Below, one piece after another: positions 11,960 to 22,331 of a DNA stretch of 64,000 nucleotides. The translations under genes and the position numbers were made by a program. The notes beneath the pieces are model-generated. The model was given only the letters and a program-made list of their open reading frames with translations, did no database searches and was not told the DNA's origin. The stretch comes from Oegoconia quadripuncta (taxonomy: Eukaryota; Arthropoda; Insecta; Lepidoptera; Autostichidae): assembly GCA_949316235.1 (NCBI GenBank), contig OX438743.1:24425771-24489770 (forward strand), written 5' to 3'. Numbering within the stretch: the first letter of the stretch is position 1; every line of letters starts with the position of its first letter.

Positions 11960-12125
11960 AACCCTATATCCACAATATAAATGGTATTATTATTACCAAT
12001 TTATTAACTTGGGTTTGTAAAAAAAAAAATTATTTGAAATGTTAATTTATATATAAGTTGTATCATGTTAGTTTGTGTGTCGTTTATTGGGTCAAATAAA
12101 ATTTTTCTATTCTATTCTATTTTTA
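11960..12125 (+). mobile_element. LINE 3' tail ending in (TTCTA)n
   Basis: An AT-rich stretch ends GGGTCAAATAAAATTTTTCTATTCTATTCTATTTT, a simple pentamer tail typical of a truncated non-LTR element. No coding part was identified. Confidence 0.45.
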
Positions 12126-12474
12126 CGGAAAGTACAGATTTATTTCATGTTTTTCTTAAAAAACGGGTAATTCAGTAAATTGTTATGAGAATTGGAAGCT
12201 CTATGGCAGGTTTCTAAGCCCGTTCTAATAAAAAACAATAGTTGGAATTCTATGCCTATACTCCCACCCAAAGAGAAAAAAAATATTTTCGCAAATACAG
12301 ACTAAATATCATAGCTAACATAACATGGCGCACATTATTGGATGCGGAATTTAATAGAGAACAAGTTCAAATACAGTCCAAAGGAATTGGAACTCTATAA
12401 TCATTATAATTGAGAGTTGAAAGTCGGCTGTCCGTGGGCCCCGATCGGTGTCCGCATCCGTCTAAAGGTTAATT

Positions 12475-12724
12475 ATAGAAGTCCAACAATTTTCGGCTGA
12501 ATTCTGCCGTAGTTCCTAGTGGATAGTTGTTCCTAATCAGGAGTGGAGTCACCAGCCAAAAATTGTTGGACTTCCATAATAAAGATGGTTTCAGAATGGT
12601 TTCCTTTAAATATGGGTAGGAAACGAAATTTTTTTGATCGAATTCGACTATGGAAAGTTGTTCGCAATCAAGAGCGGCGTCATCAGTTAATGGGAGTTAC
12701 ACGAATTCAAATTCACCCTGTATA
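12475..12724. mobile_element. M1 MITE, partial copy
   Basis: It contains the inner M1 words AAAATTGTTGGACTTCCATA, TTTTTTTGATCGAATTCGACTATGG and AAGTTGTTCGCAATCAAGAG. It ends GAATTCAAATTCACCCTGTATAA, the right terminus of the family. The left terminus is missing. Confidence 0.75.
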
Positions 12725-13050
12725 AGCCATGGAGGCGGTAATTAAGGATGGAGGTGTTGTTTGTTGGTTTTCGAAGATGACCAGATGACATTATTGAACA
12801 ATAACCTAGGTATAACAATTTGAATTTCAAGCCGTGATTACTTTATAATATACTAATAATGTCTTGCAAATAATAAGGAAAGTCGGTATAAATAAATTCC
12901 CTGCGACCGGAAGCCGACCGGTCTTGTCCGGCCGGCGGAAGCGCGTCCGCGGCGCCCGTGGCCATTGTTGTGTGCTTCTTCGGTTTCAGGGTTCCTTGGA
13001 CAAATTGGTTCTTTATTTCTTAGATGACTACAATATCAAAAAACGAGAGA
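12725..13050. other. Unassigned, with a GC-rich island
   Basis: No supported gene. Positions 12905-12965 are markedly GC-rich compared with the surroundings (GGCCGGCGGAAGCGCGTCCGCGGCG). An isolated exon or an older element is possible, but neither can be shown. Confidence 0.4.
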
Positions 13051-13588
13051 TTTTTTTGTGCACAACGGGTTAGCTCTTGACCTTAATCACACCTGATGTT
13101 AAGAGTTAGTGAGGCCGAAGGTGGTAACGTACTGATACGGAAACGCCATCTTATTTGGGGGACTGGCTTATCTTAAACAGTACAATCTTTGCACATCTTT
13201 GCACATACACACAGCGCCATCTAGGTCCACAGTAAGCATCTAGGCTTGTGTTATGGATACCAGATGGTTGATAAACTACACGAATATATTTTTTGTAAAT
13301 AAATACATGTATAAGTGAAAAACATCCATAACTCGGGAACACACGTCTGTATTCATCATACAAACATATGCCCCTAGCGGGAATCGAACCCGCGACCTTT
13401 TGGGATAGTACCACTACACAAATCACACAATGGTAAACATTTCTCTTTGGCGGCATACGTAGATAAGATTGAGGTAGCTGACCAGGCGGACATATACAAT
13501 GCACCACCACCAAAAACTGTTTAGTTTTATACCCCGCTGGGGATCGACCCCGCGACCTCCGATTCGTAAAACATATGTTGTTTACATG
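13051..13588 (-). mobile_element. SINE1 split by a nested SINE2
   Basis: The minus-strand SINE1 tail half lies at 13051-13177 (TTTTTTTGTGCACAACGGGTTAGC ... GGGGGACTGGCTTATC). Its head half lies at 13441-13588 (GATAAGATTGAGGTAGCTGACC ... CCCCGCTGGGGATCGACC). SINE2 sits between. About 20 bases of SINE1 appear to be lost at the junction. Confidence 0.85.
13178..13440 (-). mobile_element. SINE2, nested in SINE1
   Basis: Near full length on the minus strand. Its 3' end reads CACACAGCGCCATCTAGG on the plus strand. The tRNA-like head is CCCCTAGCGGGAATCGAACCCGCGACC, near ACCACTACAC. Confidence 0.9.
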
Positions 13589-13624
13589 TCGACTTTCATG
13601 AAATTGTGCTCAAACCATTGCTTA

Positions 13625-14023
13625 CATAGGGTGAATTTGAATTCGTGTAATTCCTATTAACTGGTGACGTCACTCTTTATTACGAACAACTTTCCCCAAG
13701 GAACTATAGTCGAATTCGATCAAAAAATTTTCGATTACCCATAACAAAGTAAACCCTTCTAAAATAACCTTTAGTATGTAAACGCAACAATTTTCGGCTT
13801 GTGACTCCACCTTACGAACAAATTTCCACAATGAACGATAGCCAAATTTAGTCGAAAATTGTTGGACTTCCATACTCTTTGTTTTAGAGTGGTTTACTTT
13901 GTATGGGTAATTGAATTTTTTTTTGATCGAATACGCCTATTGTTTCTTGGGGAAAGTTGTTCGTAATCAGGAGTCGAGTCACCAGTAAACAAGAATTACA
14001 TTAATCAAATTTCACCCTGTATA
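13625..14023. mobile_element. M1 MITE, most complete copy
   Basis: About 400 bases with long imperfect inverted ends. The left end reads ATAGGGTGAATTTGAATTCG and the right end reads inward as ATACAGGGTGAAATTTGATT. Inner arms also pair (ACAACTTTCCCCAAGG at 13687 against CTTGGGGAAAGTTGTTCG at 13937). No transposase is encoded. The superfamily is not determined. Confidence 0.75.
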
Positions 14024-14149
14024 AATGTCGCAGATAGCGTTAAATTAGCGACAGAATTTATAATTTGGACGATCGCATGACTGTTATATTGCGCGGTTTG
14101 CTACAAGAAGGGGGCCTGGGTCCGAAATATTCAAAATAAATATCCAAAA

Positions 14150-14454
14150 TAAATTGGAATTACACAATCTCATTTCACCATCGTCATTTCATCTTCGGAC
14201 CACTAGGCGTGGGAAGGGATTCCACCCGTATGTAGTTAACATACCGAACATTCGCACTAAGCGGTTCGACTCTTCATTCATAATGCGAACAGGCAAGGCA
14301 TGGAACTCCCTTCCGGCGTCAGTCTTTCCTGAATCCTACAACCTTGGGATCTTCAAGAGCAGGGTGAAAAGGCATCTACTGAGATCGCGTGCTTCATCTT
14401 CGGCCACATCGTCACTTCCCATCAGGTGAGATTGTGGTCAAACGCGTATCCAGT
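14150..14454 (+). pseudogene. LINE-A ORF2 C-terminus and 3' UTR
   Basis: This is the end of a non-LTR retrotransposon ORF2. An open frame at 14154-14429 contains LHNLISPSSFHLRTTRRGKG, then KAWNSLPASVFPESYNL and GIFKSRVKRHLLRSR. The 3' tail CATCAGGTGAGATTGTGG ... GCGTATCCAGTTAACCATAAAAAAA is split by a MITE: it stops at CCAGT (14454) and resumes at 14659. Other LINE-A ends lie at 16796-17095, 23932-24064, 25866-26213, 39886-40090 and 56715-56850. The pattern of short terminal coding plus A tail is a classic 5' truncation. Confidence 0.85.
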
Positions 14455-14662
14455 TGTAACGTGACGGTATTGCGTCTCGTTGGTGATTTTAGTTAGTAAT
14501 CTTTTTGTTCTTTGGCGCAGCCGGTAGGATATTCTCCTTACGGTACTGCCCGTAATATGTATATGTAAAAAAAAAAAAGAAAAAAAAAAAAAAAAGAAAA
14601 GAAAAAGAACAAAAAGATTACTAACTAAAATCACCAACGAGACGCAATACCGTCACGTTACA
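14455..14662. mobile_element. 208-bp MITE with about 58-bp inverted ends and CAGT target duplication
   Basis: The ends are near-perfect inverted copies of about 58 bases (TGTAACGTGACGGTATTGCG ... on the left, mirrored at 14604-14662). They enclose a short unique core and an A-rich tract. The element sits inside the LINE-A tail: CCAGT lies left and CAGTTAACC right, while intact LINE-A tails read CCAGTTAACC. The target duplication is therefore CAGT (4 bases). Confidence 0.88.
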
Positions 14663-14679
14663 CAGTTAACCATAAAAAA

Positions 14680-15003
14680 ATAAAATATTATTTTAAATAG
14701 TACCTAACATCTACAGAACCCTCTTCCGTGCAAGTATCTTTTACACTCAATAATCACATTCAGGTGCAATCAGATGAGATCTCACGGTAGATAGAGGTCC
14801 GTATTTTATTGTTTTATATTGTTACTTTTCTTTTAGATTACTTTATGTAAATTATTACTCGTTTTGTGGTGCGCGTTGTAAAATTACACGTAAATACTCA
14901 ACTACGTATTTTATGGGTTGCTTCGAATTCCACGCAAGGAAGGAAGGTCACACAATAAGCTATGGAGAGGGCTGAACGAAAGTATATGTTGTTTACTTAA
15001 TCG
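14680..15003. other. Unassigned intergenic stretch
   Basis: AT-rich sequence without a recognised gene or repeat. Confidence 0.5.
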
Positions 15004-15260
15004 ACGACCTATTTAGTGTAGTGGTTAGAGACTCTACTGCTATAACAAAAGGTTGCGGGTTCGAATCACGCTAGGGGCATATGTTTATATGATGAATTCG
15101 GACATGTGTACCGGAGTTATGGATGTTTTTAATTTATATATGAGTTTATTTACAAAAAAAAAAAAAAATTATGTCGTGTATCAACCATCTGATATCCACA
15201 ACACAAGCCTAGTTACTTAGTGTGGAACTAGATGGCGCTGTCTGTATATATCCCAGGATA
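15004..15260 (+). mobile_element. SINE2 copy
   Basis: Head GACCTATTTAGTGTAGTGGTTAG with B-box-like GGTTCGAATCACG (one base off the usual), then the body to GGAACTAGATGGCGCTGTCTG. Close to full length. Confidence 0.9.
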
Positions 15261-15552
15261 TTTAAAAAAAAATCATTTAATTTTGTAAACAATAATCAAT
15301 TTATCATACAAATTTAAATGTAATATTAATAATTTATAGTGACGTTTTCAAGTGATAATTTTATCCTATGAAATAAAAATATTTTGAATTTGATTCAACA
15401 AAATTAACAATAAATTAGAAATTATTATATTTGCATAACTATAAAAAGTTTATCAGTTCGAGCTCTCCTACCTACGCTAGCCGCGTTGCCCTTTGCACTT
15501 GGATCATGTCATCGATGTTTGGATTAGCAAGTCCGACGCCTCTTTTATTATC
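15261..15552. other. Unassigned AT-rich stretch between two SINE2 copies
   Basis: The flanking SINE2 copies are in opposite orientation with their 3' ends facing each other across about 290 bases, which gives a potential foldback. Nothing else was recognised. Confidence 0.5.
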
Positions 15553-15792
15553 ATCAGCGCCATCTAGTTCCACACTAAGCAACTAGGCTTGTATTATGGT
15601 TACCAGACGGTTGATAAACTACACAAATACATTTTTTTTGTAGGTAAATAAAGACAAATGTAAATGAAAAACATCCATAACTCGGAAACACATGTCTGTA
15701 TCCATAATACAAACATATGCGCCTAGCGGGATTCGAACCCGCGACCTTTTGGTATAGCAGTTAGAGTTTCTAACCACTACGCCAAACAGATC
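15553..15792 (-). mobile_element. SINE2 copy
   Basis: Minus-strand copy with 3' end CAGCGCCATCTAGTTCCACACTAAGC on the plus strand and tRNA-like head CGGGATTCGAACCCGCGACC followed by ACCACTACGCCAAACAGATC. Confidence 0.92.
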
Positions 15793-15918
15793 TTCTTTCT
15801 CATGTACTCCTGAGATGGAGAAAGGAAACCTAACTGAAATCAGCAGTTATTCCAATTTTTTGAACTTTACTTATTTGGTCCCAGGGTCCCAAAAAGTTCT
15901 AAAATTGTATCTTTGTAT

Positions 15919-16369
15919 AACCGCCTCCGTGGCTCAATGTAAACAACATAAGGCTTACTAATCCGCAGTCGCGGTTTCGATCCCCAGCGGGGTACATGTT
16001 TACTACTAGCTGCCACCATCTTATTTAAGTCTGCCGCCAAACAGCAATGAAGTTGAGCGGTCAGTCGTTAATAGCATTGTTGTGTTCCGGTTGTCAGAGA
16101 TAAGATAGCTAGTCCTCCAAATAAGATGGAGTTCCCGGGTCAGCATCCATGTTTAGTACTCAGTTTGGTTGGTGGTAGGACATTTTAAATGTCGGCCTGT
16201 CTAGCTACTCATATAGATGAGTACATACAGATGAGACATATAGATGTCTGTCGCCAAAAAGCAATGTTAATAGCATTGTTGTGTTCCGGGTCAGTACGCT
16301 TCCACCTCATCTTCACTTAACATCAGTGAGATTGAACAAGTGCTAACTCGTAGTGCATAAAAGAAATCT
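15919..16369 (+). mobile_element. Rearranged SINE1, partly duplicated
   Basis: The head and body run to GGGTCAGCATCC. Then a second middle segment (TAGTACTCAGTTTGGTTGGTGG ... AAGCAATGTTAATAGCATTG) repeats part of the body before the usual tail ends at GTGCATAAAAG. This looks like two copies joined by recombination or template switching. Confidence 0.8.
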
Positions 16370-16795
16370 TTTTATTTTTAAAGTTATCAAGGAATTTATC
16401 ATTTTGGAAATCTGTCGCTTCAAGAATCAGTCATTTTGGGAATGACATTCTGTCACTGAAGGCCTTGTTCACAAACCAACAGAAATTGAATAAATTTATA
16501 GGGCGAAAACGTCATCCAGAACCTCCCGTAATAACATAAGTAGCAACAGTATTCCCGTGTACTGCCTCAGGCCTTTGAACTTAATGGGACTCTTGGGATA
16601 TGGGATACGTCATTTTCGAACCCCTTTATCTCTAATTGAACCCCAAAAATTGGCAAAACGTTACGTGATATAAAATTTTACGTGATGTGACGACAGGACT
16701 CGTGCAAAGCGTATAAATTGATTAATTAAAGTTGCAATTACTAGTTATTTGTTTATTATTGCTTGTTTAATTAATTGTTCCAAATTTTGTGACAC

Positions 16796-17095
16796 TTTTT
16801 TTTTAACTAGATTCGCGTTTTACCACAATCTCACCTGATGGAAAGTGACCATGTGGTCGAAGATGAAGCACGCGATCCCAGTAAATGCCTATTCACTCTG
16901 CTCTTAAAGATCCCAAGGTTGTAGGATTCAGGAAAGACTGACGCCGGATGGCTTGGCTGTTCGGATGATGAATGAATAATAAAACTTCTTAGTGCGAATG
17001 TTCGGTATATTAACTATATACGGGTGGAATCCCTCCCCACGCCTAGTGGTCCGAAGATGGAAGGGCGACGGTGGAATAACACATAACGAAACTAA
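16796..17095 (-). mobile_element. LINE-A 3' end
   Basis: A poly-T start on the plus strand is followed by the mirrored LINE-A tail (CCACAATCTCACCTGATGG) and the decayed ORF2 end (LRTTRRGEGFHPYIVNIPNI on the minus strand). The frame is broken after AKPSGVS. Confidence 0.82.
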
Positions 17096-17258
17096 TAATT
17101 TACGTATGGTATGACTTGTATTGTTCATTTTTCTTTTTGTATGCCATTTGGTAGATCACAGTGATCCAGCTATTTTAAATCTTTAGCATCATGTTTTAGC
17201 TGTGTATCACAAAGAAATAAATGAATGCATAGTTATACACAATTGTTATTTTTAAAGA

Positions 17259-17510
17259 ATGAAAGAAATTATTTATTTGCCAGAATACAGTTTATAAGGT
17301 CTGATAAGAAATTTAGGAATCATGTATTCAATCTGCATGCAGATGTGCAAAATATGATTTGTGACACTTTACATGGCATTTTGATAATTTAAATATTCCT
17401 TAAAATCATAGAAACACTTTACCTGAAGCCATTTGTATCAATCGAATTTTAAACATTTTGTCATTAACTAATTTTATTTCGTCAGGCAGATTGTTATATT
17501 TTACATTATT
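17259..17510 (-). mobile_element. LINE 3' end, same family as 52326-52600
   Basis: The shared segment runs from GAAAGAAATTATTTATTTGCC through CAATCTGCATGCAGATGTGC to TTATTTCGTCAGGCAGATTG. On the minus strand it reads as a LINE terminal coding region (...NNLPDEIKLVN...) with several breaks, followed by UTR and a TTTCT-type tail. Confidence 0.65.
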
Positions 17511-17744
17511 TTTTTTAAGCTATTTGACATTAACTTACCCAAATCTACACCAAATCCGTTTCAGTGCAATCTGTGAGGCTTTGGAACCAGTTGCCAATGA
17601 TGTACGAAAGTCCGTATCTATAGCTATATTTATAACACTTAACTACTAGCGCGTGGTTCATTTGGACCCCAGTATACATTCAAAGTTGTGTCATTGCTCC
17701 AATTTTCTAAGTATCTTATATAGGTCTCCAATTTTATAAACATC

Positions 17745-17880
17745 TTATAAAATATAAAAACCTTTGTGTATAATCAAAGCCTGATTTTAAAGGAGCAACC
17801 CATCGAGTTTCTTACTTGTTCTTCTCAGGGGAAAATTGCATTTTGAACAAGCAGTAGCTTAAAAAATGTAAAATCTGGGG
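17745..17880 (+). mobile_element. LINE-L 3' UTR fragment
   Basis: The words CGAGTTTCTTACTTGTTCTTCTCAGGGGAAAATTGC and TTTTGAACAAGCAGTAGC match the LINE-L 3' UTR at 37060-37140 and 42290-42360. The fragment ends abruptly at the 20-base palindrome that follows. Confidence 0.7.
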
Positions 17881-17896
17881 GCACGGCCGTGCCCCC
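17877..17896. repeat. 20-base perfect palindrome
   Basis: GGGGGCACGGCCGTGCCCCC reads the same on both strands and is far more GC-rich than its surroundings. A second CACGGCCGTACC lies at about 17919. Confidence 0.9.
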
Positions 17897-18587
17897 ACCA
17901 AGTCGAGCAAAAAAGCGTCACGGCCGTACCATCCTTTTCTCGAAGCAATTCAGACCATTTTCGACCCCCTGTAACTTCGTTGTGGATAAAAATAGAAGAC
18001 TGAAATTTTCAGTAACTATGCAGGCATTGTAAAGACACGTATATTTAAAATTTCATTCAATTTGAACCAGTATTTTTAAGAATTATAACGGGTCAAATTT
18101 CTTAATTTTGTCACTCACTGACTCACCGATCATCAAAATTCTAAGGCACTTCTAGCAGACCTAGAAGCTTCAAATTTGGAATATAAGTAGTGTTTGGTGT
18201 ATGAATCAAGAAAAAACTAAAAAATCTAGAAAAGACAGCAAAGAAAATTAAGCCCATACAGCCAAGTCTTCAGTTAATTAAATTTTTCAATATTGGCTTT
18301 ATTCGTAACGATGTTTTATTATTTTACGGCAAAAATTGTAACATCAAAGCCTCCCAGAAAAACCCATAGAGACAGGGAGTGGGCTCTTAGAAAAACTGTA
18401 GCTGTAGCTCAAGAAGTAGTACCGGAAAAGAGAAAACGGAAGGCTACCTACAAAAATAAGAAAAGTTCATAAGTCAGAGAGAGGGCTTTAAGAAAATTCG
18501 TTGCTGGTAGATATACATATATACAATAAGTAGAAGGTATCGAAAAGGAAAAAGTAGAACTGTCTACAAAATACAAAAAGAAATGAG
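17897..18587. other. Unassigned repeat-like stretch
   Basis: It contains CTCACTGACTCACCGATCATC near 18114 and CAGACCTAGAAGCTTCAAATTTGG near 18156, wording I associate with dispersed insect repeats. Two loosely similar Lys/Arg-rich stretches lie at 18370-18470 and 18475-18590. No intact gene. Confidence 0.4.
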
Positions 18588-18906
18588 ATCCCATCAAAAA
18601 CAATACTTGTCAAAAAAACCAAGTCTCGCAACTCAGTTGTTCTGCGGTAAAAAGTTGTCAGATCCATGTAATACCAAGTCGGTTGTTAATTTATTCAGTC
18701 TCTACTTAAGCGACTTTCTGTCTTAATACGTCCAGTCTCTAAGACCACGATCGTGGTCCATAACAATTGAAAATCAATTGTGTCTGGAATCTCCGTACTC
18801 GAAGCATTAAGTTGTTACGTAATAATTAACAGCATCTTATAGTGACGCATATCAATATTAAAATTCTTTAATGTTTTATATAAATATATTGAGACTTGGC
18901 CATCGC
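18588..18906. repeat. Left arm of a 319-bp near-perfect inverted repeat
   Basis: This arm is the reverse complement of 18964-19282, with very few mismatches by eye (for example ATATTGAGAC against ATATCGAGAC). It begins ATCCCATCAAAAAC and ends GGCCATCGC. The loop of 57 bases (18907-18963) holds most of two tandem 26-base copies of CGCCTGAAAA...AAATTCAAT. Confidence 0.92.
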
Positions 18907-19712
18907 CTGAAAAGACGTGTAAATTCAATCGCCTGAAAACACATGTAAATTCAATTATTTAGTGCGATGGCCAAGTCTCGATATATTTATATAAAACATT
19001 AAAGAATTTTAATATTGATATGCGTCACTATAAGATGCTGTTAATTATTACGTAACAACTTAATGCTTCGAGTACGGAGATTCCAGACACAATTGATTTT
19101 CAATTGTTATGGACCACGATCGTGGTCTTAGAGACTGGACGTATTAAGACAGAAAGTCGCTTAAGTAGAGACTGAATAAATTAACAACCGACTTGGTATT
19201 ACATGGATCTGACAACTTTTTACCGCAGAACAACTGAGTTGCGAGACTTGGTTTTTTTGACAAGTATTGTTTTTGATGGGATTAACTATTTTAAGTGTAT
19301 TCTGTGTACCTACAAAATAAAGCATTTTTGACTTTACTTTGACTTAGGCACCTAGTAGCTTCCTAGCTCATTGCGTCATAATTCACTTGCATGCGCGTCC
19401 CAGAGTTGCATTGATTGTCATAAAAGGACCCCGCACACACACTTCTGTGACTTTTTAGAGGTGTTGTTGAAACATTGCAAAAATATATGAAGCGAAGTTT
19501 GGAAATTGAGAGACCTAAATCTTCTACGACAACTCCTCTATCAAGTTCTAAATACAGATTGTATCGTTTGTCCAAGATGTAAAGACTTAAAAAATCTTGA
19601 AGAGCCAACTTGTAAGGACCATTTTGATTATGCTATGTGCTGATCGTCTACAAAAAATATAGTTGATCGATTTTTTGAATATACTTACAGTAGTTCTAAA
19701 CGCAATGAAATT
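18904..19712. repeat. 809-bp tandem unit, copy 1
   Basis: The unit starts CGCCTGAAAAGACGTG and ends GCAATGAAATT. It contains the right arm of the inverted repeat, a LINE-L-like tail fragment (ATTTTAAGTGTATTCTGTGTACC, about 19290) and a possible transposase remnant. Copy 2 follows directly. Confidence 0.93.
19400..19643 (+). pseudogene. Possible piggyBac-like transposase C-terminal remnant (also in copy 2, 20209-20452)
   Basis: The plus strand carries KRSLEIERPKSSTTTPLSSS in one frame. In another frame the Cys-rich end DCIVCPRCKDLKNLEEPTCK is followed by a short His- and Cys-containing end and a stop at about 19643. The spacing of Cys residues and the CPRxKD wording resemble the Cys-rich tail of piggyBac-family transposases. 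That is my reading of the family, not a search result. The two frames do not join, so it is broken. The minus-strand open frame of 81 codons here looks like a shadow. Confidence 0.35.
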
Positions 19713-20521
19713 CGCCTGAAAAGACGTGTAAATTCAATCGCCTGAAAACACATGTAAATTCAATTATTTAGTGCGATGGCCAAGTCTCGATATATTTATA
19801 TAAAACATTAAAGAATTTTAATATTGATATGCGTCACTATAAGATGCTGTTAATTATTACGTAACAACTTAATGCTTCGAGTACGGAGACTCCAGACACA
19901 ATTGATTTTCAATTGTTATGGACCACGATCGTGGTCTTAGAGACTGGACGTATTAAGACAGAAAGTCGCTTAAGTAGAGACTGAATAAATTAACAACCGA
20001 CTTGGTATTACATGGATCTGACAACTTTTTACCGCAGAACAACTGAGTTGCGAGACTTGGTTTTTTTGACAAGTATTGTTTTTGATGGGATTAACTATTT
20101 TAAGTGTATTCTGTGTACCTACAAAATAAAGCATTTTTGACTTGACTTTGACTTAGGCACCTAGTAGCTTCCTAGCTCATTGCGTCATAATTCACTTGCA
20201 TGCGCGTCCCAGAGTTGCATTGATTGTCATAAAAGGACCCCGCGCACACACTTCTGTGACTTTTTAGAGGTGTTGTTGAAACATTGCAAAAATATATGAA
20301 GCGAAGTTTGGAAATTGAGAGACCTAAATCTTCTACGACAACTCCTCTATCAAGTTCTAAATACAGATTGTATCGTTTGTCCAAGATGTAAAGACTTAAA
20401 AAATCTTGAAGAGCCAACTTGTAAGGACCATTTTGATTATGCTATGTGCTGATCGTCTACAAAAAATATAGTTGATCGATTTTTTGAATATACTTACAGT
20501 AGTTCTAAACGCAATGAAATT
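19713..20521. repeat. 809-bp tandem unit, copy 2
   Basis: Nearly identical to copy 1. I saw only a few differences, such as GATTCCAGAC to GACTCCAGAC and CACACACAC to CGCACACAC. Such high identity means a very recent tandem duplication or an assembly duplicate. Confidence 0.93.
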
Positions 20522-20534
20522 CACAGTGATAACA

Positions 20535-20794
20535 AATAATAATAAATATCTTTCCACATACACACAGCGCCATCTAGTTCCACACTAAGCAGCTAGGCTT
20601 GTATTATGGATACCAGATAGTTGATAAACTACACAAATACATTATTTTTGTAAATAAATACATACATAAATGAAAAACATCGATAACTCGGGAAAACATG
20701 TCTGTATTCATCATACAAACATATGTCCCTAGCGGGATTCGAATCCGCGACCTTTTGGTTTAGCAGCAGAGTTTCTAACCACTACACCAAACAG
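20535..20794 (-). mobile_element. SINE2 copy
   Basis: Minus-strand copy beginning just after the second 809-bp unit (AATAAATATCTTTCCACATACACACAGCGCC). The head is CGGGATTCGAATCCGCGACC and ACCACTACACCAAACAG. Confidence 0.92.
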
Positions 20795-21120
20795 TTTTTA
20801 AATCGTAACGTATATCGTTATCACTTATTACCGAGGCTTTCAGATTCCTAAATAAAAAGTTCAAATTTTGTTTTTGAAAGTGGGGTACGTAAGAACCCCA
20901 CGCGAGCATCTATATATGTGACTTTTTTGAAATTAAAAAATTATGGAGCGTCGAGTCACTATAAGTCAGATGTCATTAATGTTATTGGAAGTTGCAAACG
21001 TCTAATAATCCACGCGACTGTAAAAGTTCGAACAAAAACCTGACGTCACTACATTCGCTGACAACAGCCGTCGCCATGCCAATACCGGGGATAACAATCT
21101 CGCTGCCAATTCCCTGCGAT
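20795..21120. other. Unassigned intergenic stretch
   Basis: No recognised gene or repeat. The stretch GTGGGGTACGTAAGAACCCCAC at 20880-20901 has short self-complementary ends. Confidence 0.5.
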
Positions 21121-21346
21121 TAGGGTTACCAGATGAAAAACTAAAAAGTCCTGACAAAAAAGTCTGATTTATGCAAACACGAATACGAATTTCTAACTAC
21201 GAGAGTGCGACCGACGACGTAAATTAGGTATATTTAGTGACAACACGTAGCTTAGGCAAAGTATATTAAAAAAATGTATACTATTAGGCAAAGTATATTA
21301 AAAATCTATACTCGTGGCCGCGCTCCAAGTACTTTATGGTAGTAAT

Positions 21347-21576
21347 TGGTGGTAGGGCATATTAAAGGTCCGCCTGGCTAGCTACCACCATCTTATCTAA
21401 ATTTGCCACCAAACAGCAATGTTAATAGCATTGTTGTGTTCCGGTTGTCAGAGATAAGATAGCCAGTCCCTAAGATGGGGTTTCCGGGTCAGTATGCTAC
21501 CACCTTCAGCCTCATCTTCACTTAACATCAGGTGTGATTGGGGTCAAGTGCTAACCGGTTGTGGATAAAAAAAAAA
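21347..21576 (+). mobile_element. SINE1, 5'-truncated
   Basis: Starts mid-body at TTGGTGGTAGGGCAT and runs to an A tail after GTTGTGGAT. The tRNA-like head is absent. Confidence 0.9.
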
Positions 21577-22059
21577 CTTTGGCTTGGCATTGGCAGGGCA
21601 TTTTTCAACCACTTGCTGATCTGATTGAGGTAAAATTTGGCTTTATGTAAGTTCGGTGACAATGTAACATTATGGTACCATGATGGAGCCGGGATGTAGG
21701 GACTAGAACTCCCTGACGCCAAATGCTAGTTTTTTTTGTAGCCATGAGCAATATCCATTACGGTCCAAAGATGGAGCCAGAAGGTTGCTTGACTTTAGTT
21801 ACTCGTCTTTTTACTAGAATATTATGCAATAATCATGATGGAGCATTAAAAGCTTGTTTTTAAGAGTATTTTTAATGTAGAACTTATTCCGTATTAATGG
21901 TAAGTAAGAAGAGAAAAACTTTTCTAATAACAAGTAAAGCACAATTATTAAGATTTGTTTTATTAGTACGTGCCTAAATCCTAAACAATCCTGAAGGGTT
22001 TCGAAGACGGTAAGCGGCTTGCTGTCAAGCACACAGAAAAGTTTGTGCTTCATGAGCGC

Positions 22060-22320
22060 ATCAAGCTGCTTGATCAAGACACATGCCTGTTTCCCTGGTA
22101 GGCAGAGATCACAGACATCCACTTGCCATGATCCTGACACACCTCTTTTGCTTCATTCACTTTCATAAGATTGTTCATACATGCTCGTCGGTTCAGGGTA
22201 CTCTTGACTTTGCCTTTCTTTAGGACGTCCCCGATTTGATCATGGCACGTTCGCCGTGGTCTTCCCCTACTAACACTACCATCCACATTCGCATTGTAGG
22301 TATATTTTTTACATTAATCT
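22060..22320 (-). pseudogene. LINE-P ORF2 C-terminus
   Basis: The minus strand encodes GRPRRTCHDQIGDVLKKGKV, then NRRACMNNLMKVNEAKEVCQ and DHGKWMSVISAY. I recognise this as the C-terminal region of a non-LTR retrotransposon protein found in insects. A second copy lies at 31390-31650. Upstream RT is missing. Confidence 0.75.
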
Positions 22321-22331
22321 TCTTTCATAAT

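Noticed and set aside
19363..19608. 81-codon minus-strand frame, identical in both 809-bp units (also 20172-20417)
   Set aside because: Identity follows from the recent duplication, not selection. The plus strand carries the more protein-like sequence.
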